Virus record (IMG/VR): IMGVR_UViG_3300031920_000373
Coordinates: 1 to 64,000 of that record
DNA: 64,000 nucleotides
Source of the DNA: a virus
Direction: 5' to 3' (one strand)
The notes under the pieces were generated by a model that was not told the DNA's origin, ran no database searches, and was given only the letters and a program-made list of their open reading frames with translations. The translations under genes and the position numbers were made by a program. Shown here piece by piece: positions 8,603 to 16,466 of the stretch. How positions within the stretch are numbered: the stretch's first letter is position 1; every line of letters starts with the position of its first letter.

Positions 8603-8902
8603 ATGAGGAATGGAACAAAGTTTTATCGGACTTCTGGCGGCAAAAATATCAGGATGAAGGAGCTGGTTTTCCGTGGGGAGAATCTTGCAATTTGTCCGGC
8701 CTGTGGAAGTGGGAATGCCATGTTGTCTGGGAGCCGAAAAACCAGTGCCACAACGGTTTGCGATTCCTATAAATGCAGGGATTGTGGATTCAAGGTGGAT
8801 GATCAGGATGCTGTCAAGATTTATACCGAATTGGATAAGCCCGGAATGGGCAATAATAGCACCTATTCGGAAGTGAGGCGGGCCATTGGTCTTGGAAATT
8901 AA
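8603..8902 (+). CDS. Zinc-ribbon hypothetical protein
   Basis: A 99-residue protein with two knuckles, CPACGSGNAM and CRDCGF, spaced as in a zinc ribbon. AAAGGGGG precedes the ATG. It is one of many zinc-ribbon proteins in this accessory region. Confidence 0.65.
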   Translation: MRNGTKFYRTSGGKNIRMKELVFRGENLAICPACGSGNAMLSGSRKTSATTVCDSYKCRDCGFKVDDQDAVKIYTELDKPGMGNNSTYSEVRRAIGLGN

Positions 8903-8906
8903 TTCA

Positions 8907-8948
8907 TTATCAGGTGATATAATTCGAGGATTGTGTCGCCGAATAAGG
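8907..8948 (+). ncRNA. Covarying hairpin element, copy 1
   Basis: The stem GGTGATA/TGTCGCC continues through a T.G pair and AAT/ATT to a six-base loop TCGAGG. It is followed by GAATAAGG and flanked by TTAT/ATAA that could extend the helix. Two other copies keep the fold with changed bases. It lies in a leader 57 bases before the gene at 9005. Confidence 0.65.
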
Positions 8949-9004
8949 TGTTAATTTGTTAATTTATAAAGGAAATATAAATTGTTTATAACAGGAGGAA
9001 GCCA

Positions 9005-9160
9005 ATGAAATGGTTTTCAATTATTTGTTGGGCAATAGGTATTGGTACGTATATCCATATCTATTCAATTCATACGAAAAATACAGATTATCCGACCTTC
9101 TTGGAGTTCTGTGGAATGACAATCAAGGCTGTATTTGAAAAATGGTTTATGTTCTCATAA
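9005..9160 (+). CDS. Small membrane-anchored hypothetical protein (51 aa)
   Basis: ATG follows AGGAGG. The product starts MKWFSIICWAIGIGTYIHIY, a single N-terminal hydrophobic segment, then a soluble tail. Function unknown. Confidence 0.5.
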   Translation: MKWFSIICWAIGIGTYIHIYSIHTKNTDYPTFLEFCGMTIKAVFEKWFMFS

Positions 9161-9181
9161 TGAAAAAAAGGGGGTTATTAA

Positions 9182-9379
9182 ATGGGCAAGAAAATTGACC
9201 ATCGTCCTTACCGGACAAACTCTCCTGGGATATTTATTATCCAGGATGTGGAGTTAATTGAAACCACTGGTTGTGATAGTGATTATGTGATAAGGTTGAA
9301 ATGTGGTGATGATCATTATTACCGTTGTTCCTGTGCTATCACATTTGAAAAGTCAGGTAAATTTCTAACTATAAAATAA
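9182..9379 (+). CDS. Hypothetical protein
   Basis: A 65-residue beta-rich-looking protein with three cysteines, behind an AAAGGGGG site. No family recognised. Confidence 0.6.
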   Translation: MGKKIDHRPYRTNSPGIFIIQDVELIETTGCDSDYVIRLKCGDDHYYRCSCAITFEKSGKFLTIK

Positions 9380-9392
9380 GGGGGGGTCAAAA

Positions 9393-9665
9393 ATGTATGA
9401 GGATTGTCAATTACCAGAAGATTATAAACCATTGCCTGAGTGGGTTTCGGGGTGGGGATGGTCTGACCAAAGGAATCATGAAACGTGGTATCTGTTTGAT
9501 ACAATGCCTACCGACTGGATAGAAATTGGGGATTACCATATCTGGGTCGATTTCCACATGTCCGCCAGACTCGTTCTTTTCCACGAAAAAAAGATGAGGA
9601 AGGAAATGAAGGCTTTTGAGGAATACCGAGACCTGATGGGTGAACTCCACGGAAGGAATTATTAG
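9393..9665 (+). CDS. Hypothetical protein
   Basis: A 90-residue Trp-rich protein (WVSGWGWSDQRNHETW) with a charged helical C-terminus. AAGGGGGGG precedes the ATG. No family recognised. Confidence 0.6.
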   Translation: MYEDCQLPEDYKPLPEWVSGWGWSDQRNHETWYLFDTMPTDWIEIGDYHIWVDFHMSARLVLFHEKKMRKEMKAFEEYRDLMGELHGRNY

Positions 9666-9679
9666 GAAGATCGTTTTAA

Positions 9680-9753
9680 TTGCTGTTTTAAGCGGCTTTT
9701 TTAATACTGATATCATAGTACTAAAAAACTTTAAAAAGCCGTTAAAACAGCAA
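9680..9753. repeat. Long inverted repeat, element A
   Basis: The left arm TTGCTGTTTTAAGCGGCTTT pairs with the right arm ending GTTAAAACAGCAA over about 21 bp with one bulge. The loop carries the small palindrome TACTGATATCATAGTA. The right flank runs CAAGGTTTTGACTCACAATT. A possible promoter TTGACT/17/ATTAAT follows at 9758-9786. There is no T-tract, so it is not a standard terminator. Confidence 0.6.
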
Positions 9754-9822
9754 GGTTTTGACTCACAATTGATGGGTTTAATTAATATTGATCTATAAAG
9801 CAGAACAAAGGGAGATTTAAAA

Positions 9823-10155
9823 ATGGCAGAAGGAATTATCATGGGCAGAATGGACAAGGATTTGATTGATCATGGAATCCTGGCTGAAGGAGAGGTTGAC
9901 AATGCCTCTCATGGAATAATCTTATTGAACCAATGGGCAATTCCACACTTTGATTGGGCCATAATAGTCAGAATAGGAGCGGTAAAAGTAAGTAAGACTA
10001 CCTCAGAATACCTAATTGGAAGATTGAAGGAACTTTTGCCTGATCAAACTCGGGAAGTAATGATGCTCTGGCTAAACTATGGGTGGTCAATCAAAGAGGA
10101 CATGCCTGATTGGCAGTGCTGGATTGACTTTTCCAAAATTGATTATAAATCGTAA
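9823..10155 (+). CDS. Hypothetical protein
   Basis: A 110-residue protein with hydrophobic stretches but no clear transmembrane helix or motif. AAAGGGAG precedes the ATG. No family recognised. Confidence 0.6.
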   Translation: MAEGIIMGRMDKDLIDHGILAEGEVDNASHGIILLNQWAIPHFDWAIIVRIGAVKVSKTTSEYLIGRLKELLPDQTREVMMLWLNYGWSIKEDMPDWQCWIDFSKIDYKS

Positions 10156-10206
10156 ACCTAAATTAAGGGGGTATACCAAAAGGAAAACTATATAAGTTAA
10201 GGATTC

Positions 10207-10248
10207 TTATCAGGTAGCATAAATTGAGGTTTGTGCTACCGAATAAGG
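10207..10248 (+). ncRNA. Covarying hairpin element, copy 2
   Basis: A perfect stem GGTAGCA/TGCTACC, a T.G pair, AAA/TTT and the loop TTGAGG, then GAATAAGG. Five stem positions differ from copy 1 while pairing is kept. It sits 26 bases before the gene at 10274. Confidence 0.65.
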
Positions 10249-10273
10249 TGTTAACTTTAAAAAGGAGGATGTT

Positions 10274-10498
10274 ATGGTTTCATTTCCAGGAATGAAAGGA
10301 ATGATAAAGAGGAAGACTTCTTTTTACGACAGGGAGTTGCAAGGACTGGTACCAAAAAAGGGTATTAAACCTGAGATCAAGATCAAACTGGCAAATGAGG
10401 ATAATAAATCCACTAAATGGATGAACCTTAATCTTGATAGTATTGAGAGCCTCCAGGCTTTCATTGACATAATCAAGGAAGACTTAGAAGGAGAGTAA
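10274..10498 (+). CDS. Hypothetical protein
   Basis: A 74-residue protein with a basic N-terminus and an acidic C-terminus, behind AAAAAGGAGG. Its stop overlaps the next ATG (TAATG), so the two genes are coupled. It resembles small phage proteins of unknown role. Confidence 0.6.
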   Translation: MVSFPGMKGMIKRKTSFYDRELQGLVPKKGIKPEIKIKLANEDNKSTKWMNLNLDSIESLQAFIDIIKEDLEGE

Positions 10499-10686
10499 TG
10501 GCAGACGTATTCAAGGAATTAGAGGAGACTCATTCCCAAGGAGTTATCAGTATTGAAACCGTTCCTGATATTGGTGTTATGAATGGTGATCTGGGAATCC
10601 AAATTGCACCCGATGGCCGTGTTTGGGTGTGCATTAATGGTATAGCATTCCTTAGGTTTAATCCAAATGTCAAATTGAAGGAGTAA
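10498..10686 (+). CDS. Hypothetical protein
   Basis: A 62-residue protein, probably a small beta domain (IAPDGRVWVCINGIAFLRF), coupled to the gene before it. No family recognised. Confidence 0.6.
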   Translation: MADVFKELEETHSQGVISIETVPDIGVMNGDLGIQIAPDGRVWVCINGIAFLRFNPNVKLKE

Positions 10687-10689
10687 AAA

Positions 10690-10863
10690 TTGCATATCTT
10701 CAAATTATTGAGGTGGTTATATTCTTATAGGTACCCCGTGGTGCCCCCAATTAAGGTTATGAATATCAAACCTAAAACAGGCATCTTGAATCGTAAACCA
10801 AATACCAATATCAAACAACCCACAAGTAGGGCAGGGTTTAAAAGAGGAAACAGGAGAAATTAA
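10690..10863 (+). CDS. Small basic hypothetical protein with TTG start (57 aa)
   Basis: TTG follows AAGGAG by seven bases and the frame ends one base before the next ATG. The product is basic and proline-containing. Tight packing and the ribosome site support it; function unknown. Confidence 0.45.
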   Translation: MHIFKLLRWLYSYRYPVVPPIKVMNIKPKTGILNRKPNTNIKQPTSRAGFKRGNRRN

Positions 10864-10864
10864 G

Positions 10865-11188
10865 ATGGAAAAACTGTTCGGAATGCAGAAGATGGAAAAC
10901 ATGACTGACCTTGAGTTTGCAAAATATCTCAAGGCTAAGGATCCAAATTGGACTTGGGATTCAATTAATGACTTTAACAGGTTCATGGCACATGGGAAGG
11001 TGGTTGCTGTTGTCAAGTACCATAACAGCTATCCCGTTGGAAGAGTGATCTGGGTTGAAATTGAAAAGAAAGTCAAGAAGGAACGAGAAAAGACAAATAC
11101 GGACGGGTGTCCTGAATGTGGAAGACCTTTAAAGATGGTGGCAAGTGGAGTCAGGTGTGATGGTTGTGGGTATGCATTCTGTTTTTAA
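10865..11188 (+). CDS. Zinc-ribbon hypothetical protein
   Basis: A 107-residue protein with a helical N-terminal domain (MTDLEFAKYLKAKDPNW) and a C-terminal zinc ribbon (CPECGR, CDGCGY). GGAG precedes the ATG. Function unknown. Confidence 0.65.
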   Translation: MEKLFGMQKMENMTDLEFAKYLKAKDPNWTWDSINDFNRFMAHGKVVAVVKYHNSYPVGRVIWVEIEKKVKKEREKTNTDGCPECGRPLKMVASGVRCDGCGYAFCF

Positions 11189-11192
11189 TTAA

Positions 11193-11234
11193 TTATAAGG
11201 TGATATGATTTAAGGATCGTATCGCCGAATAAGG
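11193..11234 (+). ncRNA. Covarying hairpin element, copy 3
   Basis: The stem GGTGATA/TATCGCC with T.G and GAT/ATC closes the loop TTAAGG, followed by GAATAAGG. It ends 26 bases before a promoter, so it may also act at the end of the upstream transcript. Confidence 0.65.
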
Positions 11235-11260
11235 AATTAAATTATATTTTTTAAAGGATA

Positions 11261-11289
11261 TTGACTATTACGTTTTTTTATGTAATAAT
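11261..11289 (+). promoter_or_regulatory. Class I early-type promoter 1
   Basis: TTGACT, a 17-base spacer and an extended -10 TGTAATAAT, followed by GTGTAT. It drives the gene at 11339. It is one of five near-identical copies. Confidence 0.75.
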
Positions 11290-11338
11290 GTGTATGTAGG
11301 ATGAAGTTTGAGTAACCGCTCATAAAAAGGAGGCAAAT

Positions 11339-12502
11339 ATGCCCACCTATGAAGCAAAGGTAAGTGATTACAAGTGGACCAAATTCAAAAAAAAGTTCAA
11401 GGATTACAAAAAGAGGGCTGAAAAACTTGGCTTTCCTGAACCTACTTACAAGATCATCAAAGATTTTGGAGAGCCTGCAAAGGGTTGTACTCCTCTTTCC
11501 CATGTTTATCGTTTCAGGATTCTTGAAATTACCTATGAAATGCCGATCATTGATGGCTGGGAAGTAGTAGGAAACAGAGAGAGAATTGACGGGAAAATCT
11601 TTACCAACGTAGTAACGGGTGATGATTGCACTAACTTTCATAAATCAGATCTAATAGGGTGCGGTCATTGCCATACAAATCGGTATAGGAACAAGTCAAT
11701 CTTGCTGAAAAACAAAGTAGATACCATTATGGAAGTTGGATCTACATGTGTAATTGACTTTTTTGGACACAAAGTAACCAACCTTGATTGGTTCGTGGAA
11801 AGGCTCTTTGAAGGTAATGAGTGGAGCAACGTCGGCGGTGGAACATATAGTTTCAATCTTGAGCAGGTTCTTGAATATGCATCATTCTATATACGAAAAT
11901 TCGGCTATCAAAAGGCCAGCGGAGAAGGTGAAGGAACATACAATACCAAAGAAAGAGTTTGGGATTGTCACCTTGAACCTCATTTCAGGAGTACACAATT
12001 TATCAAACCTGATGTGTCCGTGGAAGATGAAAAAATGGCTCTTGATACGATATGTCACTGGAAGGGGATGAATGCTGAGGAGAATTACTCCAATTCATAT
12101 ATTACCAATCTGATAAAAATTTCCCAGGAAGAAACAATGAATCCCAAATTACTTGGGTATGCAGTATCAATGGCATCCTCTTATCAAATGTATCTGGAAA
12201 AAAGGGCCGCAATGAATGCTCGTATTCAGCTTTCCAAATATCAAGGACAGATCAAAGACAGAATAAAGGGTGTTCCTGTCAAGCTGACATTCAAGAAGGG
12301 ATGGGAAACAATGTTCGGATGGACTGACCTGATGTCATTCACTGACCTTGATGGAAACGTGTATGTCACATTCTATAAAGGAACAAAGTCAACTCCCGAA
12401 CAAGGACAGAACATTGTACTTGATGGCACCATTGTTGATCATACGGAATATAAAAACGTGGAACAAACAATCGTTAACAGAATAGCCTGGAGGAAAGTTT
12501 AA
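11339..12502 (+). CDS. Conserved-looking phage protein with cysteine cluster
   Basis: A 387-residue protein with an N-terminal basic helix and a Cys/His cluster around residues 100-140 (CGHCHTNRYRNKS, then GSTCVIDFFG) that probably binds zinc. A C-terminal nucleic-acid-binding-like beta domain contains KGVPVKLTFKKGW. Large soluble proteins with this cysteine arrangement occur in phages and plasmids without assigned function. It is expressed from its own class I promoter and heads a run of coupled genes. Confidence 0.75.
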   Translation: MPTYEAKVSDYKWTKFKKKFKDYKKRAEKLGFPEPTYKIIKDFGEPAKGCTPLSHVYRFRILEITYEMPIIDGWEVVGNRERIDGKIFTNVVTGDDCTNFHKSDLIGCGHCHTNRYRNKSILLKNKVDTIMEVGSTCVIDFFGHKVTNLDWFVERLFEGNEWSNVGGGTYSFNLEQVLEYASFYIRKFGYQKASGEGEGTYNTKERVWDCHLEPHFRSTQFIKPDVSVEDEKMALDTICHWKGMNAEENYSNSYITNLIKISQEETMNPKLLGYAVSMASSYQMYLEKRAAMNARIQLSKYQGQIKDRIKGVPVKLTFKKGWETMFGWTDLMSFTDLDGNVYVTFYKGTKSTPEQGQNIVLDGTIVDHTEYKNVEQTIVNRIAWRKV

Positions 12503-12930
12503 TGCCTGTATCCAAACGCCAAACAACCTTATATAATAAGGCAGATAGAGTGGAACAAGCCATACGTGATTGCTTCCAAAGAACAATAACTTACCATGCA
12601 TCATTCGATCAGTATCTGGAGTGGAGTAAAAAGACATATGAACATCCTGACAGGAAAGGATTGACTTCTTACTATGTGGGATATTTACATGGTGTCTCCT
12701 CAACCCTCTTTGACCATATTCAAAGGGATTGTGTGGAATGGATGATGTATTACACCAACAGAAGGGGCAGGGTCGTTTATGTCCGAAGATGGGAAAGGTT
12801 GCCGGCGTATATCAAAGACTCTGGAAACTTTAACGGGAATCACTTCTGGAAAAACAAAAGAGGACATAAACGAACTGGGAATCCTAAACCTTTCGGGAAT
12901 AGTCCTTCTAAAGGAGTTGGAAGAAAATGA
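12502..12930 (+). CDS. Hypothetical protein
   Basis: A 142-residue basic protein, helical in the first half, with a Gly/Asn/Lys-rich disordered C-terminus (GHKRTGNPKPFGNSPSKG). It starts at the last base of the preceding gene's stop region and overlaps the next gene. Function unknown. Confidence 0.65.
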   Translation: MPVSKRQTTLYNKADRVEQAIRDCFQRTITYHASFDQYLEWSKKTYEHPDRKGLTSYYVGYLHGVSSTLFDHIQRDCVEWMMYYTNRRGRVVYVRRWERLPAYIKDSGNFNGNHFWKNKRGHKRTGNPKPFGNSPSKGVGRK

Positions 12931-13376
12931 AATCCAATATCATCTACTTTGGGAAAGAGGTAGTTTTGAGTTGTGATGGTGAATGTTCCAAAGCATGGGG
13001 CAGGAACTGGCATGGTAAGAAATGTGGGGAAGCTCCTTCAGACCCCGGCATATACGAAGGGAGTAATGCGAAACCTACCGATAAAACACACAATAAATGG
13101 TGTGCAAGATCGTGTGAAAGGTCACACTTGATTGGTACGAAACCCCTGGACAGTGTAGCAGGAGTGAAGGAATGTATCAACACTATTTATGGTGATACAT
13201 TCCTAACTCCTGATATTGTAATGCCTGATCCTTGGGTATCCTGTGTTTGGATAGCAATTGACACCAAGAAAGAAAAGGCAATCGTTGTGTATCTTAAAGA
13301 AGAGGGTGCCGAAGAAGTGCCTTATAAAGGTGCTGATTACCAAAACTATTTATCAATAAGAGGGAATAATGAATAG
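12927..13376 (+). CDS. Cys-rich hypothetical protein
   Basis: A 149-residue protein with a Cys/His-rich N-terminal half (CDGECSKAWG, HNKWCARSCERS) suggesting one or two bound zinc ions, and a C-terminal half without cysteines. It is coupled to both neighbours by short overlaps. Function unknown. Confidence 0.65.
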   Translation: MKSNIIYFGKEVVLSCDGECSKAWGRNWHGKKCGEAPSDPGIYEGSNAKPTDKTHNKWCARSCERSHLIGTKPLDSVAGVKECINTIYGDTFLTPDIVMPDPWVSCVWIAIDTKKEKAIVVYLKEEGAEEVPYKGADYQNYLSIRGNNE

Positions 13377-13803
13377 ATACCTTGATCTAAAAAAACAACA
13401 GGAAACGGAATTTAATGCATTCCCAATGTTCTTTGCCTTTAACAAGGAACAGTTTGCAGATGGAATGAAAAAACTGGGACTGCTTCCTGATCAGCTTGAC
13501 ATGATCTATAAATTTAATGGTGGTGGATATTACAGAAGGTCCGATGCTAAGGACTTTCATGCTCTCCTCGGGAGACACACAGAGGAAGTGGAGGACGCCA
13601 TCGTTGCTGATATTAAGGGTGATGGTTATATCTATGAAATGTTCAGGTATGAACTTGCCAATCATGAATATGGGTATACCTGTGACGATTCTGATACCCT
13701 TAATGCGCTGGGGTTGTCCCTGGAAGAGATTGAGGCAAATCCCGCTCTTAAAGAAGGATTGAAGAATGCCAAAATAACCTGTCATTCTGAATTTATAGGA
13801 TAA
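13369..13803 (+). CDS. Hypothetical protein
   Basis: A 144-residue acidic protein whose LKKQQETEFNAFPMFFAFN start is typical of small phage proteins of unknown role. It overlaps the upstream gene by eight bases. Confidence 0.65.
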   Translation: MNRYLDLKKQQETEFNAFPMFFAFNKEQFADGMKKLGLLPDQLDMIYKFNGGGYYRRSDAKDFHALLGRHTEEVEDAIVADIKGDGYIYEMFRYELANHEYGYTCDDSDTLNALGLSLEEIEANPALKEGLKNAKITCHSEFIG

Positions 13804-13815
13804 GGGGGTTCTACA

Positions 13816-14190
13816 ATGAAGGATTTTAATGGAAACGTATTGAAACGGGATGATACTGTGGTGTTTGCTGATAGCAAAGGGAAGTTATTATTAGGAAAAA
13901 TAGATTGCCTACGTAAAGATAACATTGGCATAATCAGTGAACAATCCGCTGGAAACATCACTTACTGGAGAAAGGAAAAAGAGATAGTAAAAATCATTGA
14001 GATTCCCCAGGTGGAGAAAATATACATAAAAGCTGACATGTATCCCACTGGTTGTGAGCCTGAATGTTTGATCCACGAAGATGAAAAGGGAACTTATTAC
14101 CTCAGGGATGATGTAAATAAATGGAGAAAGAAAAAATACAATCCTCTAAGGGTATCAAAGAAATTGCGGGAGGAAAAATTAAGTGACTAA
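13816..14190 (+). CDS. Hypothetical protein
   Basis: A 124-residue protein with an N-terminal SH3-like stretch (DFNGNVLKRDDTVVFADSKG) and a basic C-terminus. AAGGGGG precedes the ATG. Function unknown. Confidence 0.65.
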   Translation: MKDFNGNVLKRDDTVVFADSKGKLLLGKIDCLRKDNIGIISEQSAGNITYWRKEKEIVKIIEIPQVEKIYIKADMYPTGCEPECLIHEDEKGTYYLRDDVNKWRKKKYNPLRVSKKLREEKLSD

Positions 14191-14344
14191 AACAGAAAAG
14201 GTAATCATGTGTGTTATCATAGTTCTGGTAATGCTTTCTATTACCATGATAAGTTATTCCATTATTACAATCAAAAGGCACGGAGGCGTTAATCGGGTCA
14301 TTATTGAAACGGGAAAAGAAATCATAACCATCAAAAAGCCATAG
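14183..14344 (+). CDS. Small single-pass membrane protein (53 aa), GTG start
   Basis: GTG overlaps the previous stop and GGAGG lies just upstream. Residues 8-30 (IMCVIIVLVMLSITMISYS) form one membrane segment, followed by a short polar tail. Function unknown. Confidence 0.5.
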   Translation: MTKTEKVIMCVIIVLVMLSITMISYSIITIKRHGGVNRVIIETGKEIITIKKP

Positions 14345-14365
14345 AAAAAAGTTGAAAAAAAACTC

Positions 14366-14395
14366 TTGACAGGTTACGTATTTTTATGTAATAAT
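14366..14395 (+). promoter_or_regulatory. Class I early-type promoter 2
   Basis: TTGACA, an 18-base spacer and TGTAATAAT followed by GTGTAT. It drives the ArdC-like gene. Confidence 0.75.
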
Positions 14396-14441
14396 GTGTA
14401 TAGTTGAGTATGGAACAAATCATAAGAAAAGGAGATCGAAA

Positions 14442-15296
14442 ATGTCCGATAAAGTTTATACAATTTTACAGGAAAAGATTTTGCAGAAACTTGCCGAGGG
14501 AGTTATTCCTTGGAAGAAAAATTGGAACGAATGCGGTGGGTTTCCCAAGAACATCATTTCCAATAAAGCTTACAAAGGTTTCAACCACATCATGCTTATC
14601 TGCCAGGGATTTGCATCCCCTTACTGGATGACCTTTAATCAGATCAAACAGCTTAAAGGTAAGTTGAAAGAGGGTGAAGGTAAGAACTATGCCATTATCA
14701 CTTACTGGAAGTTGCTCAAGAGTGAAGACAAGGAAACGGGTAAAGAAAAGAGTTTCCCAATGATCAGATATTACCGAGTTTACAACTTGGATCAAACTGA
14801 GGGGATCACTCCTAAATGGAAAGTTGAAATTCCAAAGTATAATAATGACCCAATTGAAAATTGTGAACGGATGCTGGCCGAAATGAGGGAACCCGCCGAA
14901 ATCATATGGGGAATGAAACCCTGTTATATCTCTGCCAAAGATAAAATCGGAATGCCTGAAATGGATCAATTCAAAACTGCCAGTGATTTCTATGATGCCT
15001 TGTTTCATGAAACCGCACATAGCACCAAATCAATGCAAAGGATGAATCGTGACAAACATTCCTATGCCAAAGAGGAATTGATTGCTGAAATGACATCTTG
15101 CTTCCTGTGCGGAATGGCTGGAATTAATCAAGCTGTTATAGACAACCAGGCCGCTTACTTAAAAGGATGGGTGGAAAAGATTAAAGGCGAAAACGTAAAG
15201 ATGATCGTCCAGGCGGCCAGTGAGGCTCAGAAAATTAGTGACTGGATACTTAATATAAACGAATTTACCGAAATGAAAAAGGGGGCAGCGGCTTGA
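14442..15296 (+). CDS. ArdC-like antirestriction protein
   Basis: ArdC-type proteins bind single-stranded DNA and protect incoming DNA from restriction. This 284-residue product has the ArdC N-terminal domain (residues 1-120: ILQKLAEGVIPWKKNW, GFASPYWMTFNQ). A zincin-like metallopeptidase domain with HETAHST gives the HExxH site, and a downstream EELIAEM supplies the third ligand. The ATG at 14442 is preferred because AAAAGGAG lies seven bases upstream; an in-frame ATG at 14394 lies in the promoter. It would complement the DNA modification encoded at 34.5-40.8 kb. Confidence 0.85.
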   Translation: MSDKVYTILQEKILQKLAEGVIPWKKNWNECGGFPKNIISNKAYKGFNHIMLICQGFASPYWMTFNQIKQLKGKLKEGEGKNYAIITYWKLLKSEDKETGKEKSFPMIRYYRVYNLDQTEGITPKWKVEIPKYNNDPIENCERMLAEMREPAEIIWGMKPCYISAKDKIGMPEMDQFKTASDFYDALFHETAHSTKSMQRMNRDKHSYAKEELIAEMTSCFLCGMAGINQAVIDNQAAYLKGWVEKIKGENVKMIVQAASEAQKISDWILNINEFTEMKKGAAA

Positions 15297-15403
15297 GTCC
15301 TATTTTAGTTATCCTGGGGATTGTTGGGGCACTTGTTGCCTCAGCATTCATCCTCATTTACGTAGTTGCCACCGCCAATGACGATATAGACTTTATCCTA
15401 TAA
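15293..15403 (+). CDS. Very small membrane protein (36 aa), TTG start
   Basis: The TTG overlaps the ArdC stop (TTGA). The product is almost entirely one hydrophobic segment (LVILGIVGALVASAFILIYV) with an acidic tail. Function unknown. Confidence 0.45.
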   Translation: MSPILVILGIVGALVASAFILIYVVATANDDIDFIL

Positions 15404-15412
15404 GGAGTAGCT

Positions 15413-15796
15413 TTGAAGGAATTTAATAACATTCAAATCACTGTCCTAAGAAAGGACATGGAGACGGCCTTAAAAGAGGTAGCCAATAAACATGACATCA
15501 TTATCAACTTGGGAAGGATTACGTATTCCTCCTTTGAATGTCGCGGAAGTTTTACCAGTGTATGCCAGAAGGATGAGAAAGAGAATATTATCTCTCCAAT
15601 GGAAAAGGCATACATTGATAGACAGAAATCATCATCAGGAATGTTAAATCTGGGTGATACTTTTGAGAGCCGGCGGAGTACTTATACCATCGCTGGATGG
15701 AAACCGAAGAATACAAAGTATCCTTTGATTGCAAATAATGAAGTTGGTCAATCCTATAAATTCGCTGGGAGGTTTGCAATTAAAGATGGCTACTAA
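15413..15796 (+). CDS. Hypothetical protein, TTG start
   Basis: A 127-residue protein starting at TTG, six bases after GGAG. It is probably a mixed alpha/beta fold. The C-terminal TYTIAGWKPKNTKYPLIA suggests a small beta domain. No family assigned. Confidence 0.65.
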   Translation: MKEFNNIQITVLRKDMETALKEVANKHDIIINLGRITYSSFECRGSFTSVCQKDEKENIISPMEKAYIDRQKSSSGMLNLGDTFESRRSTYTIAGWKPKNTKYPLIANNEVGQSYKFAGRFAIKDGY

Positions 15797-15971
15797 GGTA
15801 AAAAGTAAATGTTGGTTTTGCAAGACTTCCGTTGTGTTGGTACTGAAAACTCCTGAAAAATACAAAGGAAACGATACGGAATACTATATATGTACTTCTT
15901 GCAATGCCGCAAATTCAACTGGTAGAGTAGATGGTGAAATCAAATCAGGTAAATCAAAAAGGGTGATCTAA
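15786..15971 (+). CDS. Small zinc-ribbon protein
   Basis: A 61-residue protein with CWFCKTS and CTSCNAAN knuckles, a classic short zinc ribbon, and a basic tail. The ATG at 15786 is chosen because the longer in-frame start would bury most of the upstream gene. It overlaps both neighbours. Confidence 0.65.
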   Translation: MATKVKSKCWFCKTSVVLVLKTPEKYKGNDTEYYICTSCNAANSTGRVDGEIKSGKSKRVI

Positions 15972-16192
15972 TGGATCTCAAAACTGCTAAGGGACTAAAA
16001 CAGGGGCAGGAAATCTGGCACAAGACTTTAAAGAACGCGGATGGTACGGCCAGAAAGGCAAAAGTCACATCTGTTAAAACCTGGAAAACAAGACCAGATG
16101 AAGTTCTCGTAAATACCAAACGAGGCCTTTATGAATATGGTGCTGTTGATGAAAAGGAAATACATCTTATTACCAACGTGAAGCCCAAGTAA
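15971..16192 (+). CDS. Hypothetical protein
   Basis: A 73-residue basic protein, probably a small beta barrel (KAKVTSVKTWKTRPDEVLV). It overlaps the previous stop by one base. Function unknown. Confidence 0.6.
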   Translation: MDLKTAKGLKQGQEIWHKTLKNADGTARKAKVTSVKTWKTRPDEVLVNTKRGLYEYGAVDEKEIHLITNVKPK

Positions 16193-16206
16193 GGTTCGCT
16201 GTATTT

Positions 16207-16280
16207 TGTCTATTTTAGATCGTTTTGAATTGTTTGATAGTATGACATTCAAATAATTCAAAACGATGTAAAAGTGACAA
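16207..16280. repeat. Long inverted repeat, element B
   Basis: The left arm TTGTCTATTTTAGATCGTTT pairs with the right arm ending ACGATGTAAAAGTGACAA over about 30 positions with few mismatches. The loop holds TAGTATGACAT. The right flank CAAGGTTTCAACTCAAAATC matches element A's flank at most positions. Confidence 0.6.
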
Positions 16281-16313
16281 GGTTTCAACTCAAAATCGAA
16301 AGGATATAACATT

Positions 16314-16466
16314 ATGAAAAGACTTTTTGAACGGTTTAGAAAACAATGTGAGGTGTGCTGTTGTTATTCAGGAAATGCAGAAGGGGAAGAAATTGATCCT
16401 GATAATGAATGTTCTTTGGGCCATAATATCACAGGTAACACAGAATGTGAGGATTTTTCAGAATGA
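16314..16466 (+). CDS. Small Cys-rich protein (50 aa)
   Basis: It starts MKRLFERFRKQCEVCCCYSG after an AAAGG site. It contains five more-or-less paired cysteines and an acidic tail, and its stop overlaps the next ATG (ATGA). It may bind zinc; function unknown. Confidence 0.5.
   Translation: MKRLFERFRKQCEVCCCYSGNAEGEEIDPDNECSLGHNITGNTECEDFSE

Noticed and set aside
8907-8948. preQ1 riboswitch, considered because of the deazaguanine genes and the AAGG ending
   Set aside because: The loop and tail do not match preQ1-I, II or III layouts as I know them, and the copies are 23 kb away from the que genes.
14394-14441. Longer start for the ArdC-like protein
   Set aside because: The ATG at 14394 lies in the promoter -10 region; the one at 14442 has a well-placed ribosome site.
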